Source of the DNA: Thiospirillum jenense
GTDB taxonomy: Bacteria; Pseudomonadota; Gammaproteobacteria; Chromatiales; Chromatiaceae
Direction of reading: 5' to 3'
DNA length: 64,000 nt
Assembly (NCBI RefSeq): GCF_014145225.1
Contig: NZ_JABVCQ010000012.1
Span: forward strand, 27,875-91,874
Below the pieces are notes generated by a model. That model was not told where the DNA came from and made no database searches. It saw only the letters and a list, made by a program, of their open reading frames with translations. Positions within the stretch are counted from its first letter, which is position 1. Each line of letters starts with the position of its first letter. Of this stretch, positions 27,158-36,557 are shown in pieces. Both the position numbers and the translations under genes were made by a program.

Positions 27158-28660
27158 TCAACCAATTAACCCGCAGCGGTGCAGCAAAAATTCAACCAGC
27201 AACGGCACCGGCCGCCCCGTTGCACCCTTCTCCTTGCCGCTGACCCACGCCGTGCCAGCGATGTCCAAGTGCGCCCACGCCGGGAATTTTTTGGTGAACC
27301 GCCCGAGGAACAGCGCCGCCGTGATCGCCCCGCCGTCGCGTCCGCCGACATTCGCCATGTCGGCAAAATTGCTATCCAACTGCTGCTCGAATTCTTTCCA
27401 CAACGGCAAGCGCCACACCCGATCCCCCGAAGTCTCACCGGCAGCCGTCAGAGTCGCGGCTAACTCGTTGTTATGCGTGAATAAACCGCTCGGATGATGC
27501 CCGAGTGCCACCACGCACGCGCCGGTCAAGGTCGCCATATCCAGCACCACCGCCGGATTAAACCGCTCGCAGTAAGTCAGCGCATCGCACAAAATCAAGC
27601 GCCCTTCCGCGTCGGTATTCAGCACCTCAATCGTTTGACCGGACAAACTGGTCAAGACATCGCCCGGTTTATACGCCGCGCCGCCGGGCAGATTTTCCGT
27701 CGCCGGAATCACGCCGATCACGTTGATTGGTAAGCACAATTCCGCCACCGCCCGCAGCGTCCCCAACACACTCGCGCCGCCGCTCATGTCGTACTTCATC
27801 TCGTCCATGTCATTGGCCGGTTTCAGCGAAATCCCGCCCGCGTCAAAGGTCAAACCCTTGCCGACCAGCACCACCGGCTGCGCATCCGCCGCCCCGCCCG
27901 CGTACCGCAACACAATCAACTTGGCCGGTTCACGACTGCCGCGTGCCACGCCGAGCATCGCCCCCATCCCCAGCGCCGCCATCGCGTCGGCATCCAAAAT
28001 CTCCACCGTCACCTGCGGCGATTGCGTCGCCAAAAACTGCGCCTGTTCCGCCAAATAACTCGGGGTGCAAATATTGCCGGGCAAATTGGCCAAATCCCGC
28101 GTCCAATTGACCGCCGTCACCAACGCCTGCGCGTGCGTGATCGCCAACTCACACGCCGCCTGCGCCGCCCCATCCGCCACCCACAGCGTCAACTGGTCGA
28201 GCGGCGGCTTATCGCCCGGCTGCGCGGCTTTGGTTTGGGTATACCGGTAACTGCTCTGCCCGGCCGCTAACATTGCCGCCCGCGCCGAGTGATAAACCGA
28301 CATCGCGGCCGGCAGCGGCTCGGGTAACGCCAAGGTCGCCGCCGTCACGCCCACGTCCGCCAAGCGCTCAAACGCTTTTTTCAAACTTTTGGCGTAATGA
28401 GCGCGGTCAAACTCGTCGGCTTTGCCCAAATTGACCAGCAGCACCCGTTCGGCCGCGACATTGGGCAGCGCGTACAGTAAAACACTCGCGCCAATTTCTT
28501 GATTCAAATCACCGCATGACACAAGGTGATTTAACGCACCGTTGCTGGCGCGATCAATTAACCCCGCGGCCGGCGTTAATTGCCCATTATTAAATGAACC
28601 CAAGACCAGGGCCGGGGTGGAAAGCGTGGCCAAGTCATTCGTTAAAACCGTTAATTTCAT
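27158..28660 (-). CDS. pepA: Leucyl aminopeptidase (M17)
   Basis: Cytosolic two-metal aminopeptidase. The catalytic domain contains GKGLTFDAGGISLKPA, MKYDMSGGASVLG and the signature NTDAEGRLILCDAL, which supplies metal ligands and the active-site Arg. In enterobacteria PepA also binds DNA, acting at pyrimidine promoters and in plasmid resolution. The ATG at 28660 (MKLTVLTND) is preferred over one at 28672, giving 500 residues, the usual family length. The gene has a GC-rich codon pattern like its neighbours. Confidence 0.94.
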   Translation of the reverse strand: MKLTVLTNDLATLSTPALVLGSFNNGQLTPAAGLIDRASNGALNHLVSCGDLNQEIGASVLLYALPNVAAERVLLVNLGKADEFDRAHYAKSLKKAFERLADVGVTAATLALPEPLPAAMSVYHSARAAMLAAGQSSYRYTQTKAAQPGDKPPLDQLTLWVADGAAQAACELAITHAQALVTAVNWTRDLANLPGNICTPSYLAEQAQFLATQSPQVTVEILDADAMAALGMGAMLGVARGSREPAKLIVLRYAGGAADAQPVVLVGKGLTFDAGGISLKPANDMDEMKYDMSGGASVLGTLRAVAELCLPINVIGVIPATENLPGGAAYKPGDVLTSLSGQTIEVLNTDAEGRLILCDALTYCERFNPAVVLDMATLTGACVVALGHHPSGLFTHNNELAATLTAAGETSGDRVWRLPLWKEFEQQLDSNFADMANVGGRDGGAITAALFLGRFTKKFPAWAHLDIAGTAWVSGKEKGATGRPVPLLVEFLLHRCGLIG

Positions 28661-28760
28661 ATTGATTTGCACAGTCCTTGAGTGTGTTGGATAGCGGATG
28701 AAGAATTCGTTTAACTGAGAGTGTTAAAATACGGCAAATAAAAAACGCTGTCAAAATGTC

Positions 28761-30668
28761 TTATTGCACCGGCGGCATGGCATACGGTAATAATTGTTCA
28801 CCCGCTTCAAAGCGCCGTAACCACGCATCCCGATAGCGCGGCCCTAATGTGGTTAATGCACGATTGGCATCCGCATCAGAATAGAATAAACCATAAATGA
28901 CCGCGTACATTTGTCCATTCGGCCCCGAGCGATACAAATAAATATCTTTCGCATCGCCGCCCTGTTCTTGCACAAAACTCCGCGCCGTGCGTTCTAATTG
29001 AAACGCCGCCAATTGAATACCAAAACCAATTTGGTTGAGTAGCACCGGCGCATCAGTTGGCATTGCGATTGGCGTGGACGATGCCGGGGATGCCGGCGAC
29101 GCAGCAGGCGGTGGCGGCGCGGATAATACCGCCAATAACGCGCTATTTTCCTTAACTGGCGGTGGCGGCGCGGGTTTAACCACCGGCGGTTCAGGTGGCG
29201 GCTTGACCACCGGGGCGGCGGCAGCCACGCGCTCGGTACGCGGCGGCGCGGTTTCCAACGCGCTACTGGCGGCGGTCAATCGCTGCTGCATGTCGGTTTG
29301 AAACTGCGCCAGCGCCGCCGACTGCACCGCCAACTGCCGTTCCAGTGCCTCCATGCGCTGCTTGAGTAACGCAGTATCCCGCGCCGTATCCGTCACCGCG
29401 TTGATGAGCGCCAACTGTTGCGGCGTATCATTTGGCGTACTGCCCAGCCACCACCAGGTACCGATAAACAGCACCAACATGCTGATCGCCAATGCCGTTA
29501 ATCCGCGTGTTATCAACGAGTTAAGTCGTTTAATTTCCGATTGTTCCGGGGCGAGACGCGCTGCCGCCGCACCTTTTTTTGACTTAACCGGCGCGGCCGC
29601 TGGACGTGACCGGGGCGGTGGCCGCTCGGATGGTGGCGAGAATGGTTCCGGATCAGGACGTGGTGGTGGTGACGGTTCACTGGCGGCCCGAGCGGCGGCG
29701 GCGGCGGCGATGGCGGTGGTCACGCCTACAGCGGCGGCGGCAGTGGCGGTGGCGGTGGCAGTGGAAAATTCAGCCGCAAATGCCGAAGGAGATGATAATT
29801 CCTGCTCTTCTACCGCTAAATCACGCATGGGTGGCGCAGTTGTGGCGGCTGCGCCGGACGTTTCAGTGGCTGCCAACGAGAGTGCCGCTGCCCGTTCGGC
29901 GGCGCGGCGTTCGTCATCAGTCACCGCTGGAGTGGCGGGAGCTGCACCAAATAGCGGCTCGACAGCATCCATCTCTTCCAGTGACCACATATCAGCCACC
30001 GGTGTAGCGGGTGGTGGCGCGGGCGCAGGTGATTCAACTGGCGATTGTTGCACTGTCGCAGGTGGCGCGGGCGCAGGTGATGTGGACAAGGGGGCGGGTT
30101 CCGATTCGGGTTCAAACTCGGTCAGGATGGCGGAGGTGGCGGTTAACTCAGACTCCGGCGGCGCTGGCGGTTCAAATGTCGGTGATGCAGGAGAGTTATC
30201 AGGGATCACATCTTGGGATTCCGGTTCGAATTCGGATAAGCGTTCATTGGCTTCATTGGCAAGCGGCGGGGTTTGATCAGTTGGATCAGGTGTGCTGGCG
30301 GGTGATTCGGGTGGCGGCGGTTGTTGGGCGGCGAGGGTTTCCACTTCGGCCAAAATTGCCGTTGCCACCGAGGCAATGTCCACCGGTTCGGCGTCAGCGA
30401 TTGGCTCAGTTGACGGCGGCACGGGAAGATCAAGACTCAGTTCATCAAAATCGGCTTCTGAATCATCGTGCCGTTTTTGTTCAACTGGCGGCGCGTCAGT
30501 CACCGCTGGCACTGGCCGATCCTCCACCACCTGATCGCCCAGTGCATTCATCATTTTGAGAATCCATGCCACCTCTTCACTGTCTGCATTCGCATCAGCC
30601 GGCGGTGTCACCGTAACACTGGTCGCCATCCCATCGGGCTGATTATCGGACTGATTGGTTGCTGCCAT
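28761..30668 (-). CDS. Membrane-anchored Pro/Ala-rich protein with SPOR-like C-terminus
   Basis: A 635-residue bitopic protein. Residues ~1-370 are low-complexity and rich in Pro, Ala, Glu and Ser. A basic stretch leads to one membrane helix (ALAISMLVLFIGTWWWLG) around 400. A periplasmic part with a coiled-coil-like stretch (LLKQRMEALERQLAVQSAAL) and a Pro-rich linker leads to a C-terminal domain of ~85 residues (GFGIQLAAFQLERTARSFV) resembling a SPOR domain. SPOR proteins such as DamX bind denuded peptidoglycan at the division septum. The lytic transglycosylase gene just upstream fits a cell-wall role. The N-terminal part is too repetitive to assign. Confidence 0.7.
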   Translation of the reverse strand: MAATNQSDNQPDGMATSVTVTPPADANADSEEVAWILKMMNALGDQVVEDRPVPAVTDAPPVEQKRHDDSEADFDELSLDLPVPPSTEPIADAEPVDIASVATAILAEVETLAAQQPPPPESPASTPDPTDQTPPLANEANERLSEFEPESQDVIPDNSPASPTFEPPAPPESELTATSAILTEFEPESEPAPLSTSPAPAPPATVQQSPVESPAPAPPPATPVADMWSLEEMDAVEPLFGAAPATPAVTDDERRAAERAAALSLAATETSGAAATTAPPMRDLAVEEQELSSPSAFAAEFSTATATATAAAAVGVTTAIAAAAAARAASEPSPPPRPDPEPFSPPSERPPPRSRPAAAPVKSKKGAAAARLAPEQSEIKRLNSLITRGLTALAISMLVLFIGTWWWLGSTPNDTPQQLALINAVTDTARDTALLKQRMEALERQLAVQSAALAQFQTDMQQRLTAASSALETAPPRTERVAAAAPVVKPPPEPPVVKPAPPPPVKENSALLAVLSAPPPPAASPASPASSTPIAMPTDAPVLLNQIGFGIQLAAFQLERTARSFVQEQGGDAKDIYLYRSGPNGQMYAVIYGLFYSDADANRALTTLGPRYRDAWLRRFEAGEQLLPYAMPPVQ

Positions 30669-30701
30669 TGCGCTGTCATCCTCGGCGATCCGTTGGGTCA
30701 G

Positions 30702-31451
30702 TCAAGAGCGTACCGACTCACGTTCCGCCCGCAAAAACTGTAAGACTTTCCGCACATAACCGACCGTTTCCGGGTAAGGCGGAATCTCGTAGCCGTAACG
30801 TTTTACCGCATTTTCACCGGCATTGTAGCCAGCTAAGGCTAACCGCAAATCGTTTTGAAATAAATCCAACAGCCAGCGCAAATAACTTGCGCCACCGCGA
30901 ATGTTCTCGGCCGGATCCCAAATATCGCGTACTTTGAAACGGGCGGCGGTGTCCGGCATCAACTGCATCAACCCACACGCCCCCGCCGATGACAGCGCAT
31001 CCGCTCGATAATTGGATTCGGTGCGAATCACCGCGTGCAGCAACGAAGGCCACAACCCGTACTGATTGGCGGTGCGCTCGATCAAATGGTGATAATACGC
31101 CCGCCGCGCCGCAACGGTCGCCGAGGGTGGTGCCGGCACGGTTGGGGTGCGCGACTGTGCCAGCAACTGCCGAGCGCGAGCCACCGCCGCCGCCGTAGCC
31201 GTCTGCTGTTCTAACAACTGCGCCGCCCGGCGACTAGCCACCAATTCCTGCAACTGCGCCTGGTTATTCGCCACCAGTGTGTGGTTACTCCGTTTCCATT
31301 CCAATTGCAAATCGGTATTGGTTAGCATGACGTCGGAAAAAATCACATTGCCTTTGTCATCAGTGTACTTATACACGTCCGCTGTGACGGAACATGTCAA
31401 CACCAGCGCCAGCATCCCAAGACCGAATGACCATATCCGTTTGATATTCAT
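30702..31451 (-). CDS. Lytic transglycosylase (SLT domain) with DUF4124 N-terminus
   Basis: This secreted protein begins with a signal peptide (MNIKRIWSFGLGMLALV...TADVYKY), followed by a DUF4124-type segment VYKYTDDKGNVIFSD. The C-terminal SLT domain has AVIRTESNYRADALSSAGA, with the catalytic Glu in RTES, then GLMQLMPDTAARF and LALAGYNAGENAVKRYG. It cleaves the MurNAc-GlcNAc bond of peptidoglycan to anhydro-MurNAc. The ATG at 31451 has GGAG at ideal distance and gives 249 residues; an ORF start at 31517 is rejected since its extra residues precede the signal peptide. Confidence 0.9.
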   Translation of the reverse strand: MNIKRIWSFGLGMLALVLTCSVTADVYKYTDDKGNVIFSDVMLTNTDLQLEWKRSNHTLVANNQAQLQELVASRRAAQLLEQQTATAAAVARARQLLAQSRTPTVPAPPSATVAARRAYYHHLIERTANQYGLWPSLLHAVIRTESNYRADALSSAGACGLMQLMPDTAARFKVRDIWDPAENIRGGASYLRWLLDLFQNDLRLALAGYNAGENAVKRYGYEIPPYPETVGYVRKVLQFLRAERESVRS

Positions 31452-31730
31452 CAATATTCTCCGCAAACATGTTCGCCAACACCGGCCGCACCAACCGCCA
31501 TCACCACGTTCGGTCAATACAATCAGTTAGTGTGACCGCCCCGCCACCGTCAACGATAAAATCGTGCGCGACGACTTGCCCAAAACCAAAAACTGAATTA
31601 TATTATCTTAGTAGAAATATACAGTTAGAATTGTTTGTTAAAGCTGTTTAGAGATTATGTTTACACACTTTCTTAATATTTGCTTCCAACCCGATGATTT
31701 AACGATGAATCTATCAAAGAGGACAATCGG

Positions 31731-32282
31731 ATGAAGCGGCGCTCTTTTTTGGGCATGGTGTTGGCAATTACTGCCGCGCCAGCAGTGGCATACAAATCCA
31801 GTACACTGTTTTCGTTGGATGCGACTCTCAAGCCGCGTAGCCTGCATTTGCAGCACTTGCGCACCGAGGAGTCGCTCAATCTGGTGTACCGAATTGGTGA
31901 TAATTATCAACGCAGTGCGTTAAGACGTTTAAGTTATTTGTTACGCGATTTCCGCAGCGGTGACAGTACCGCCATTGACCCGCGCCTGTTTGATTTGCTG
32001 TTTGACGTCCAAACCCAACTGGATTGTCGCGGTGAGCCGATTCAGGTGATCGGCGGCTATCGCTCCCCCACCACCAACCGCATGTTGCGCAGAACCTCCA
32101 GCGGCGTGGCCCGCCAAAGTCTGCACATGACCGGTCAAGCAGTGGACATCCGCATTCCATCCGTCTCGCTACGGTCACTGCGCAACGCGGCGGCGAAACT
32201 CGGCCGCGGCGGTGTCGGCTATTACCCCAGCTCCAATTTTGTGCATTTGGACACAGGGCAACCACGCCGTTGGAGCGCCTAA
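31731..32282 (+). CDS. mepK: Murein endopeptidase, YcbK/MepK family (DUF882, M15-like)
   Basis: A 183-residue exported hydrolase. The N-terminus KRRSFLGMVLAITAAPAVA is a Tat-type signal (RRSFLG). The mature part follows E. coli YcbK along its length: LHTGES-like LRTEESLNLVY, then IDPRLFDLLFDVQ, VIGGYRSPTTNRML, SLHMTGQAVDIRIP with zinc-binding His and Asp, and GGVGYYPSSNFVHLDTGQPRRW. Such enzymes cut crosslinks in peptidoglycan. AGAGG lies 9 bases before the ATG. Its stop is one base from the gspK stop on the other strand. Confidence 0.9.
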   Translation: MKRRSFLGMVLAITAAPAVAYKSSTLFSLDATLKPRSLHLQHLRTEESLNLVYRIGDNYQRSALRRLSYLLRDFRSGDSTAIDPRLFDLLFDVQTQLDCRGEPIQVIGGYRSPTTNRMLRRTSSGVARQSLHMTGQAVDIRIPSVSLRSLRNAAAKLGRGGVGYYPSSNFVHLDTGQPRRWSA

Positions 32283-32283
32283 C

Positions 32284-33270
32284 CTACTGATTATCGGTAG
32301 GTTCTGGCAATCCAACCGCCTCGCGCCGCCAGAGTACGACAAACGGTGGCGTCCGCCCTGGCTGCGTGTTGACCAGCACCTCCGTCGTCCGCTGCGCCGA
32401 CTCGTCCGCTTTAAATGTCACGCGCAGCCGGTACTGCGGCCCCCCGCGATCCGTCGGGGCGGTGCGTTCCACCCCCACCTCAGGTGGCGCATCGCGGGTG
32501 GCGATGATCTCAAGTGCTTGTTCATAGGTCACATTTTGCGTCGCCGCGATCACCGCCGCCGAGGCAAAGCGGGCGTTAAACCCAAGATTACTCGCGCTGC
32601 TGCTGGTGGCATGACCGCCAAACACCGGTTGACTGGATACCCCGCCGCCGGCGCTCGTGCCACTGACACGCAAGTCCGGCGCCAGCCGCGCCAGCACCGC
32701 TGGCGTCATGCCCAACACTTGACCCAATTCCTCGACGCTCTCAAATGGCGCATCCCGCGCCCCGTAACTCAACCCCGCCGCTTCGTAATCGCCATCCTCC
32801 GCGCCGTTCAACTGGGTTAAATCATCCACGTCGCGCCAGTCGAGAATCGCATCCGCCAGCGCGTCCAGTTGCTCAACATCCGCCCCGGCCAACTCCAGCA
32901 AAATTGCCCACTGGTCACGAGTCACCTGATTGACATCCAGCCGCGATGCCTCGTTGGTGATCTGCACTTCCAACTCGGTGTCGTCAAATTGCAACAGGTG
33001 CGTACTGCCATCAGGTAGCCAAACGGCGGCGTCATCCACTTGGATGTCAGACGGGCGGGTGATGAGATTTAAGACGGTCAAGGTGATCGCCGCCTCGGCA
33101 TGTGCGCGAAACTGCGCCGCGGCCAAATAATTGCGCGTCAAGGCGGCGGTGCTGCGCTGCGTACTGGTCAAGCCTAGCGCGATCACCGACAACAGCGCGA
33201 TCACCCACAGCACGATCACCAGCGCGATGCCGCGTTGCTGGCGCAGGTTGAACAATTGCCGACGGATCAT
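32284..33270 (-). CDS. gspK: Type II secretion minor pseudopilin GspK
   Basis: The minor pseudopilin that caps the T2SS pseudopilus tip with GspI and GspJ. From the ATG at 33270 (overlapping the gspJ stop by 4 bases) the protein is 328 residues: a short basic leader QQRGIALVIVLWVIALLSV, with the prepilin-peptidase site after Gly, then the large alpha domain (LDVNQVTRDQWAILLEL, ILDWRDVDDLTQLNGAE). The family metal-binding Asp-rich region DWRDVDD is present. An upstream ORF start at 33420 would add 50 unlikely residues inside gspJ. Confidence 0.9.
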   Translation of the reverse strand: MIRRQLFNLRQQRGIALVIVLWVIALLSVIALGLTSTQRSTAALTRNYLAAAQFRAHAEAAITLTVLNLITRPSDIQVDDAAVWLPDGSTHLLQFDDTELEVQITNEASRLDVNQVTRDQWAILLELAGADVEQLDALADAILDWRDVDDLTQLNGAEDGDYEAAGLSYGARDAPFESVEELGQVLGMTPAVLARLAPDLRVSGTSAGGGVSSQPVFGGHATSSSASNLGFNARFASAAVIAATQNVTYEQALEIIATRDAPPEVGVERTAPTDRGGPQYRLRVTFKADESAQRTTEVLVNTQPGRTPPFVVLWRREAVGLPEPTDNQ

Positions 33271-34046
33271 TTGCTCACCTCGTTGGTCAGGGTGGCGGTG
33301 GTCTGCACGGCCGCGCCGGGTAACACAATCACGTTGGCCGGCCACGACTGCGACGGCGTGGTCAACACCAAACTGATCGCCTGCGGCGGGTGCGGCTGCT
33401 CCAACCACTCCGCCCCCCAACTGGCGGCAGTGTCACCCGCCAACTCACCGCTGCGCACACCAAAATACGCCAGCTCGAATTCGCCCACGTCCGGCAGTAA
33501 CAACGTCCGCCCGTAGCCGCCGGCGGCGAGGTCTTGGTCAAGATCGCCATCCGCGCCGGCCGCTTCCGCCGTCGCCAGCGCCAGCGGTGTCCACGCCGGA
33601 TAGTCGCCATCGCCACCGGCCAACACGTCCGGGTGCAGCAACCAGCGCGTCAAAACCAGCCGCTGGCGGTCGCGGTCAGCCGTTTCCAGCGTCAACCGTA
33701 GAATGTACAACCCGGGGATGCCGACGTGTGCTGACAGCGGCGCGACCCACTCGACCTGTTGCGCGTCACCGGCAAACACCTGCTGGCGCTGGCCGTCGTC
33801 GAGCGTGACCTGCACCTCGCGCTGCGAGCGCCACGAGCGGGCGACAAATTCGCGGGCAAAGCGCAGTTCGCTAACTTGATCGGAGATGGTTTCGACGCTC
33901 TCCCACGCACGGCTGCCCAGGCGCAGTCCCGAAAACAGCAGTACGACGATGATGACGATCAACACCAGTGCGATCAGTAATTCAACCAACGTGAAGCCGA
34001 TTTGACTGGTGCGAATTGGGCGGGAATGCGAGGCGAGTAGCAGCAC
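33267..34046 (-). CDS. gspJ: Type II secretion minor pseudopilin GspJ
   Basis: A 259-residue protein with the type IV prepilin leader SQIGFTLVELLIALVLIVII, cleaved after Gly and carrying the Glu at +5. The soluble C-terminal part fits GspJ in length and position. It starts with GTG at 34046; no better start is visible before the leader. It is translated between gspI (25 bases upstream) and gspK (4-base overlap). Confidence 0.85.
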   Translation of the reverse strand: MLLLASHSRPIRTSQIGFTLVELLIALVLIVIIVVLLFSGLRLGSRAWESVETISDQVSELRFAREFVARSWRSQREVQVTLDDGQRQQVFAGDAQQVEWVAPLSAHVGIPGLYILRLTLETADRDRQRLVLTRWLLHPDVLAGGDGDYPAWTPLALATAEAAGADGDLDQDLAAGGYGRTLLLPDVGEFELAYFGVRSGELAGDTAASWGAEWLEQPHPPQAISLVLTTPSQSWPANVIVLPGAAVQTTATLTNEVSK

Positions 34047-34071
34047 AGAAGTCTTTGATTATTCAGGTAAT

Positions 34072-34488
34072 TTATGGCGGCGTGGTCAGCGACTCACCCA
34101 AGCGCAGGGTGCGCAACGTCACGCGGCGCGGCTGACCGGGATTCGGCCACGAGGTAACGGCGGTCACTTCATACACCTGCACCGTCTGCGCCTCCGCCAG
34201 CCAATCAACCAGTGGATAGGGTGCGACATGCACAATCCAATCCAATTCCTGCTCGGGTTCACCGCTATAAATCCCTTCAGCTAATGGAATATCAATCCCA
34301 ACGCTATTCAATTTTTCCTCCGCCAATGCCACAGCACGGCTGTATTGACCACTGGTGGCGGTATTATTCATAGCGCGGGAAAAAATCTGTAATAACACGC
34401 CTAATGACAGCGCGAGAATGGCAAAGGCGATCAATACTTCGAGTAATGAAAAACCGGTTTGGCGGCGATGATAACGGGATTGCAGCAT
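34072..34488 (-). CDS. gspI: Type II secretion minor pseudopilin GspI
   Basis: A short pseudopilin with the leader RRQTGFSLLEVLIAFAILALS, cleaved after Gly, then NTATSGQYSRAVALAEEKLNS, which matches GspI. The ATG at 34488 is preferred: a start at 34521 would place its first codons inside a REP-like palindrome. gspI is the first of only three gsp genes here. gspC-H and gspL-N are absent from the window, so the rest of the machine must be encoded elsewhere. Confidence 0.87.
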   Translation of the reverse strand: MLQSRYHRRQTGFSLLEVLIAFAILALSLGVLLQIFSRAMNNTATSGQYSRAVALAEEKLNSVGIDIPLAEGIYSGEPEQELDWIVHVAPYPLVDWLAEAQTVQVYEVTAVTSWPNPGQPRRVTLRTLRLGESLTTPP

Positions 34489-34501
34489 ATATGAAACGAA
34501 T

Positions 34502-34532
34502 GCGTTCCCACGCGGGCGCAATGGGAACGATC
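34502..34532. repeat. REP-like palindrome, copy 2
   Basis: GCGTTCCCACGCGGG followed by CAATGGGAACGATC, the inverted orientation of the repeat at 46255. It sits between gspI and the peroxidase gene and may insulate them. Confidence 0.7.
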
Positions 34533-34548
34533 AAAGCAGATGTTTTAT

Positions 34549-35571
34549 TTAATGCGCCGCAGCAGGTGTATCAACCGCAGCAAATGGCTCAGGTTTCGGT
34601 GTATTCGCCACCGACGGCGGCAATTGCGGTAAAGCAAAATTGGGTTGATCGCCCGTTAACGTATTAAGAAATGCCACAACTTTTGCATTCTCATCGGCGG
34701 TTAAGGTGCGATTTAATTGAATATGCGCCATGATGTTGACGGCATCATTTAATGATTGCACCGCGCCGTCGTGGAAATACGGATAGGTTAAAGCGATATT
34801 CCGCAAGGTCGGCACCTTGAATACTAAACGGTCGGCATCCTTACCCGTCACGGCAATGCGACCTTCCGCCGGATTAGTGGTTTGATACGGTGCAATCACG
34901 CCAACCTTTTGGAATGAACTGCCACCGACTGCTGGGCCATTATGACACGCAACGCACCCAACTGATTTGAATAAGTCATAACCAGCGCGTTCTTCAGCCG
35001 TGAGCGCCGTTTCATTACCCGCCAACCATTGATCGAAGCGCGAATTGGGCGTGACCAATGTTTTCTCAAACTCGGCAATGGCTTGCGTCACCTGATCGAG
35101 CGTAATGGGCGTTTGATTAAACACGGTTTTGAATTCGGCAACGTAGCCAGGAATCCCATTTAAGGTCGCCACCGCCGCCGTATGATCCATTGCCATTTCA
35201 CGCGGATTGGCAATTGGTCCGGCGGCCTGTTCTTTCAAATCAGCCGCCCGTCCATCCCAAAACTGCGCAACACTCAATCCCGAGTTTAATACAGTTGGCG
35301 AATTGATCGGTCCCTGTTGCCAATGATGACCGACCGAGGTTGGCAAATTATCGGTGCCACCCATACTCAAATTATGACAGGAATTACACGAAATAAAACC
35401 CGATTTAGACAAGCGCGGATCGAAATATAATTTTTTACCCAATTCAACTTGCGCGCTATTCACATCTGATGGCGGTGTGAGCGGTTGAATCGGTTCTGCT
35501 GCGCCACTAGGAATAGTGGTAAACCACAATCCAATCCCCGTTGCTAATACGGTAGATTTAAGTGTCATCAT
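34549..35571 (-). CDS. Di-heme cytochrome c peroxidase (CcpA/MauG family)
   Basis: A 340-residue periplasmic protein with a signal peptide (TVLATGIGLWFTTIPSGAA) and two heme c sites, CNSCH (~residue 60) and CVACH (~residue 205). Near the first site lie FDPRLSKSGFIS and NPREMAMDH; after the second come GRIAVTGKDADRLVFKVP and LRNIALTYPYFHDGAV, the conserved calcium/heme region of bacterial peroxidases. It reduces hydrogen peroxide with electrons from a c-type cytochrome. The C-terminus ends in a low-complexity Pro/Ala tail. Its neighbours do not reveal its electron donor. Confidence 0.88.
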   Translation of the reverse strand: MMTLKSTVLATGIGLWFTTIPSGAAEPIQPLTPPSDVNSAQVELGKKLYFDPRLSKSGFISCNSCHNLSMGGTDNLPTSVGHHWQQGPINSPTVLNSGLSVAQFWDGRAADLKEQAAGPIANPREMAMDHTAAVATLNGIPGYVAEFKTVFNQTPITLDQVTQAIAEFEKTLVTPNSRFDQWLAGNETALTAEERAGYDLFKSVGCVACHNGPAVGGSSFQKVGVIAPYQTTNPAEGRIAVTGKDADRLVFKVPTLRNIALTYPYFHDGAVQSLNDAVNIMAHIQLNRTLTADENAKVVAFLNTLTGDQPNFALPQLPPSVANTPKPEPFAAVDTPAAAH

Positions 35572-35810
35572 GGAGTCAAAGCCTCAGCTTGTGATTAAAT
35601 TACAAAGGCACACCAATTTGGTGCAATGTGATACTAGGGTACACCAAAATATGCGCAGTGGGGCGCTCATTCAGGTTAATACAACAACATTTGTGCGTAA
35701 TCGCTGCGCCAAATTCCGATGAGTGATTGTCACGCGAAGTGAACATCGCATTTTTTGTTATCGCAGCACCACTCGGCCACGCAACTATTAAGACAGTATT
35801 GAGTGACACT

Positions 35811-36488
35811 ATGAAAACGCTGCATCCATTTTTACCCGATTTTAACGAATTACCAACCTTGTTGCCAATTTTTCCATTCAATGGCAGCATCCTGTTGCCT
35901 GGCGTACAATTACCACTCAACATATTTGAACCGCGTTATCTTAATTTGGTGCAAGCAGCACTTTCTGAACCGCAACATTTATTAGGATTAGTACAGCCGG
36001 TGATGAATAAGGTTAATGATGAATCTCCATCATTATTACATCGCATAGGTTGTGCTGGACGGATTACCGCGTATAGTGAAACGCAAGATGGACATATTAT
36101 TTTGGTATTAACCGGGGTCTGTCGTTTTGAGCGGGCAACTGAATTAAATGAACACCAAGGATTTCGGCGTATTCAAATCAATTGGGCGCGGTTTGCTGAC
36201 GATTATAGCTATCACAATGACACCATTCCAATTAAAGAACGTGAACAGTTAATCACCGAATTGCAGCGTTTTTGTGCCTGTCAACAAATTGAGTTGCCCT
36301 GGGAAGAACTCGCACACATGACTGACGCAATATTGGTCAATTTATTATGTGCGCATTTACCAATTGATCCCGATGACAAACAATCTTTATTAGAAATTGT
36401 TAAACTGTCGGAGCGGGCTAAATTGCTGCGTAGCTTATTGGCGATGGCGGTCTTCGTCCACACGCACGGGAGTACATCTCTGCATTAA
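35811..36488 (+). CDS. LON N-terminal (substrate-binding) domain protein
   Basis: From the ATG at 35811 the protein is 225 residues and is made up almost wholly of a LON N-domain: LLPIFPFNGSILLPGVQLPL, NIFEPRYLNLVQAAL, then GCAGRITAYSETQDGHIILVL and the FERATELNEHQGF turn. There is no AAA+ or protease domain. Stand-alone LON-domain proteins are common in proteobacteria; their role is not settled, with proposals in proteolysis and substrate recruitment. An ORF start at 35727 adds 28 residues with no family match. Confidence 0.83.
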   Translation: MKTLHPFLPDFNELPTLLPIFPFNGSILLPGVQLPLNIFEPRYLNLVQAALSEPQHLLGLVQPVMNKVNDESPSLLHRIGCAGRITAYSETQDGHIILVLTGVCRFERATELNEHQGFRRIQINWARFADDYSYHNDTIPIKEREQLITELQRFCACQQIELPWEELAHMTDAILVNLLCAHLPIDPDDKQSLLEIVKLSERAKLLRSLLAMAVFVHTHGSTSLH

Positions 36489-36512
36489 GTTGCTTTTAAT
36501 TGTATGATCGGA

Positions 36513-36530
36513 TACTATTAATTAATAGTA
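36513..36530. promoter_or_regulatory. 18-bp perfect palindrome before the A-type Fe-S carrier gene
   Basis: TACTATTAATTAATAGTA is a perfect palindrome 28 bases before the start codon of the IscA-like gene. Its location within the expected promoter makes it a candidate operator for that gene and perhaps for sufE. It does not fit the IscR consensus that I know. Confidence 0.45.
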
Positions 36531-36557
36531 CAACCATCGCATGAAATAAAGGTTAAC

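Noticed and set aside
29353..30276. 307-codon plus-strand frame opposite the SPOR-like protein
   Set aside because: Gly/Ser/Ala-rich translation is a mirror of the Pro/Ala-rich codons on the other strand; no ribosome site or known motif.
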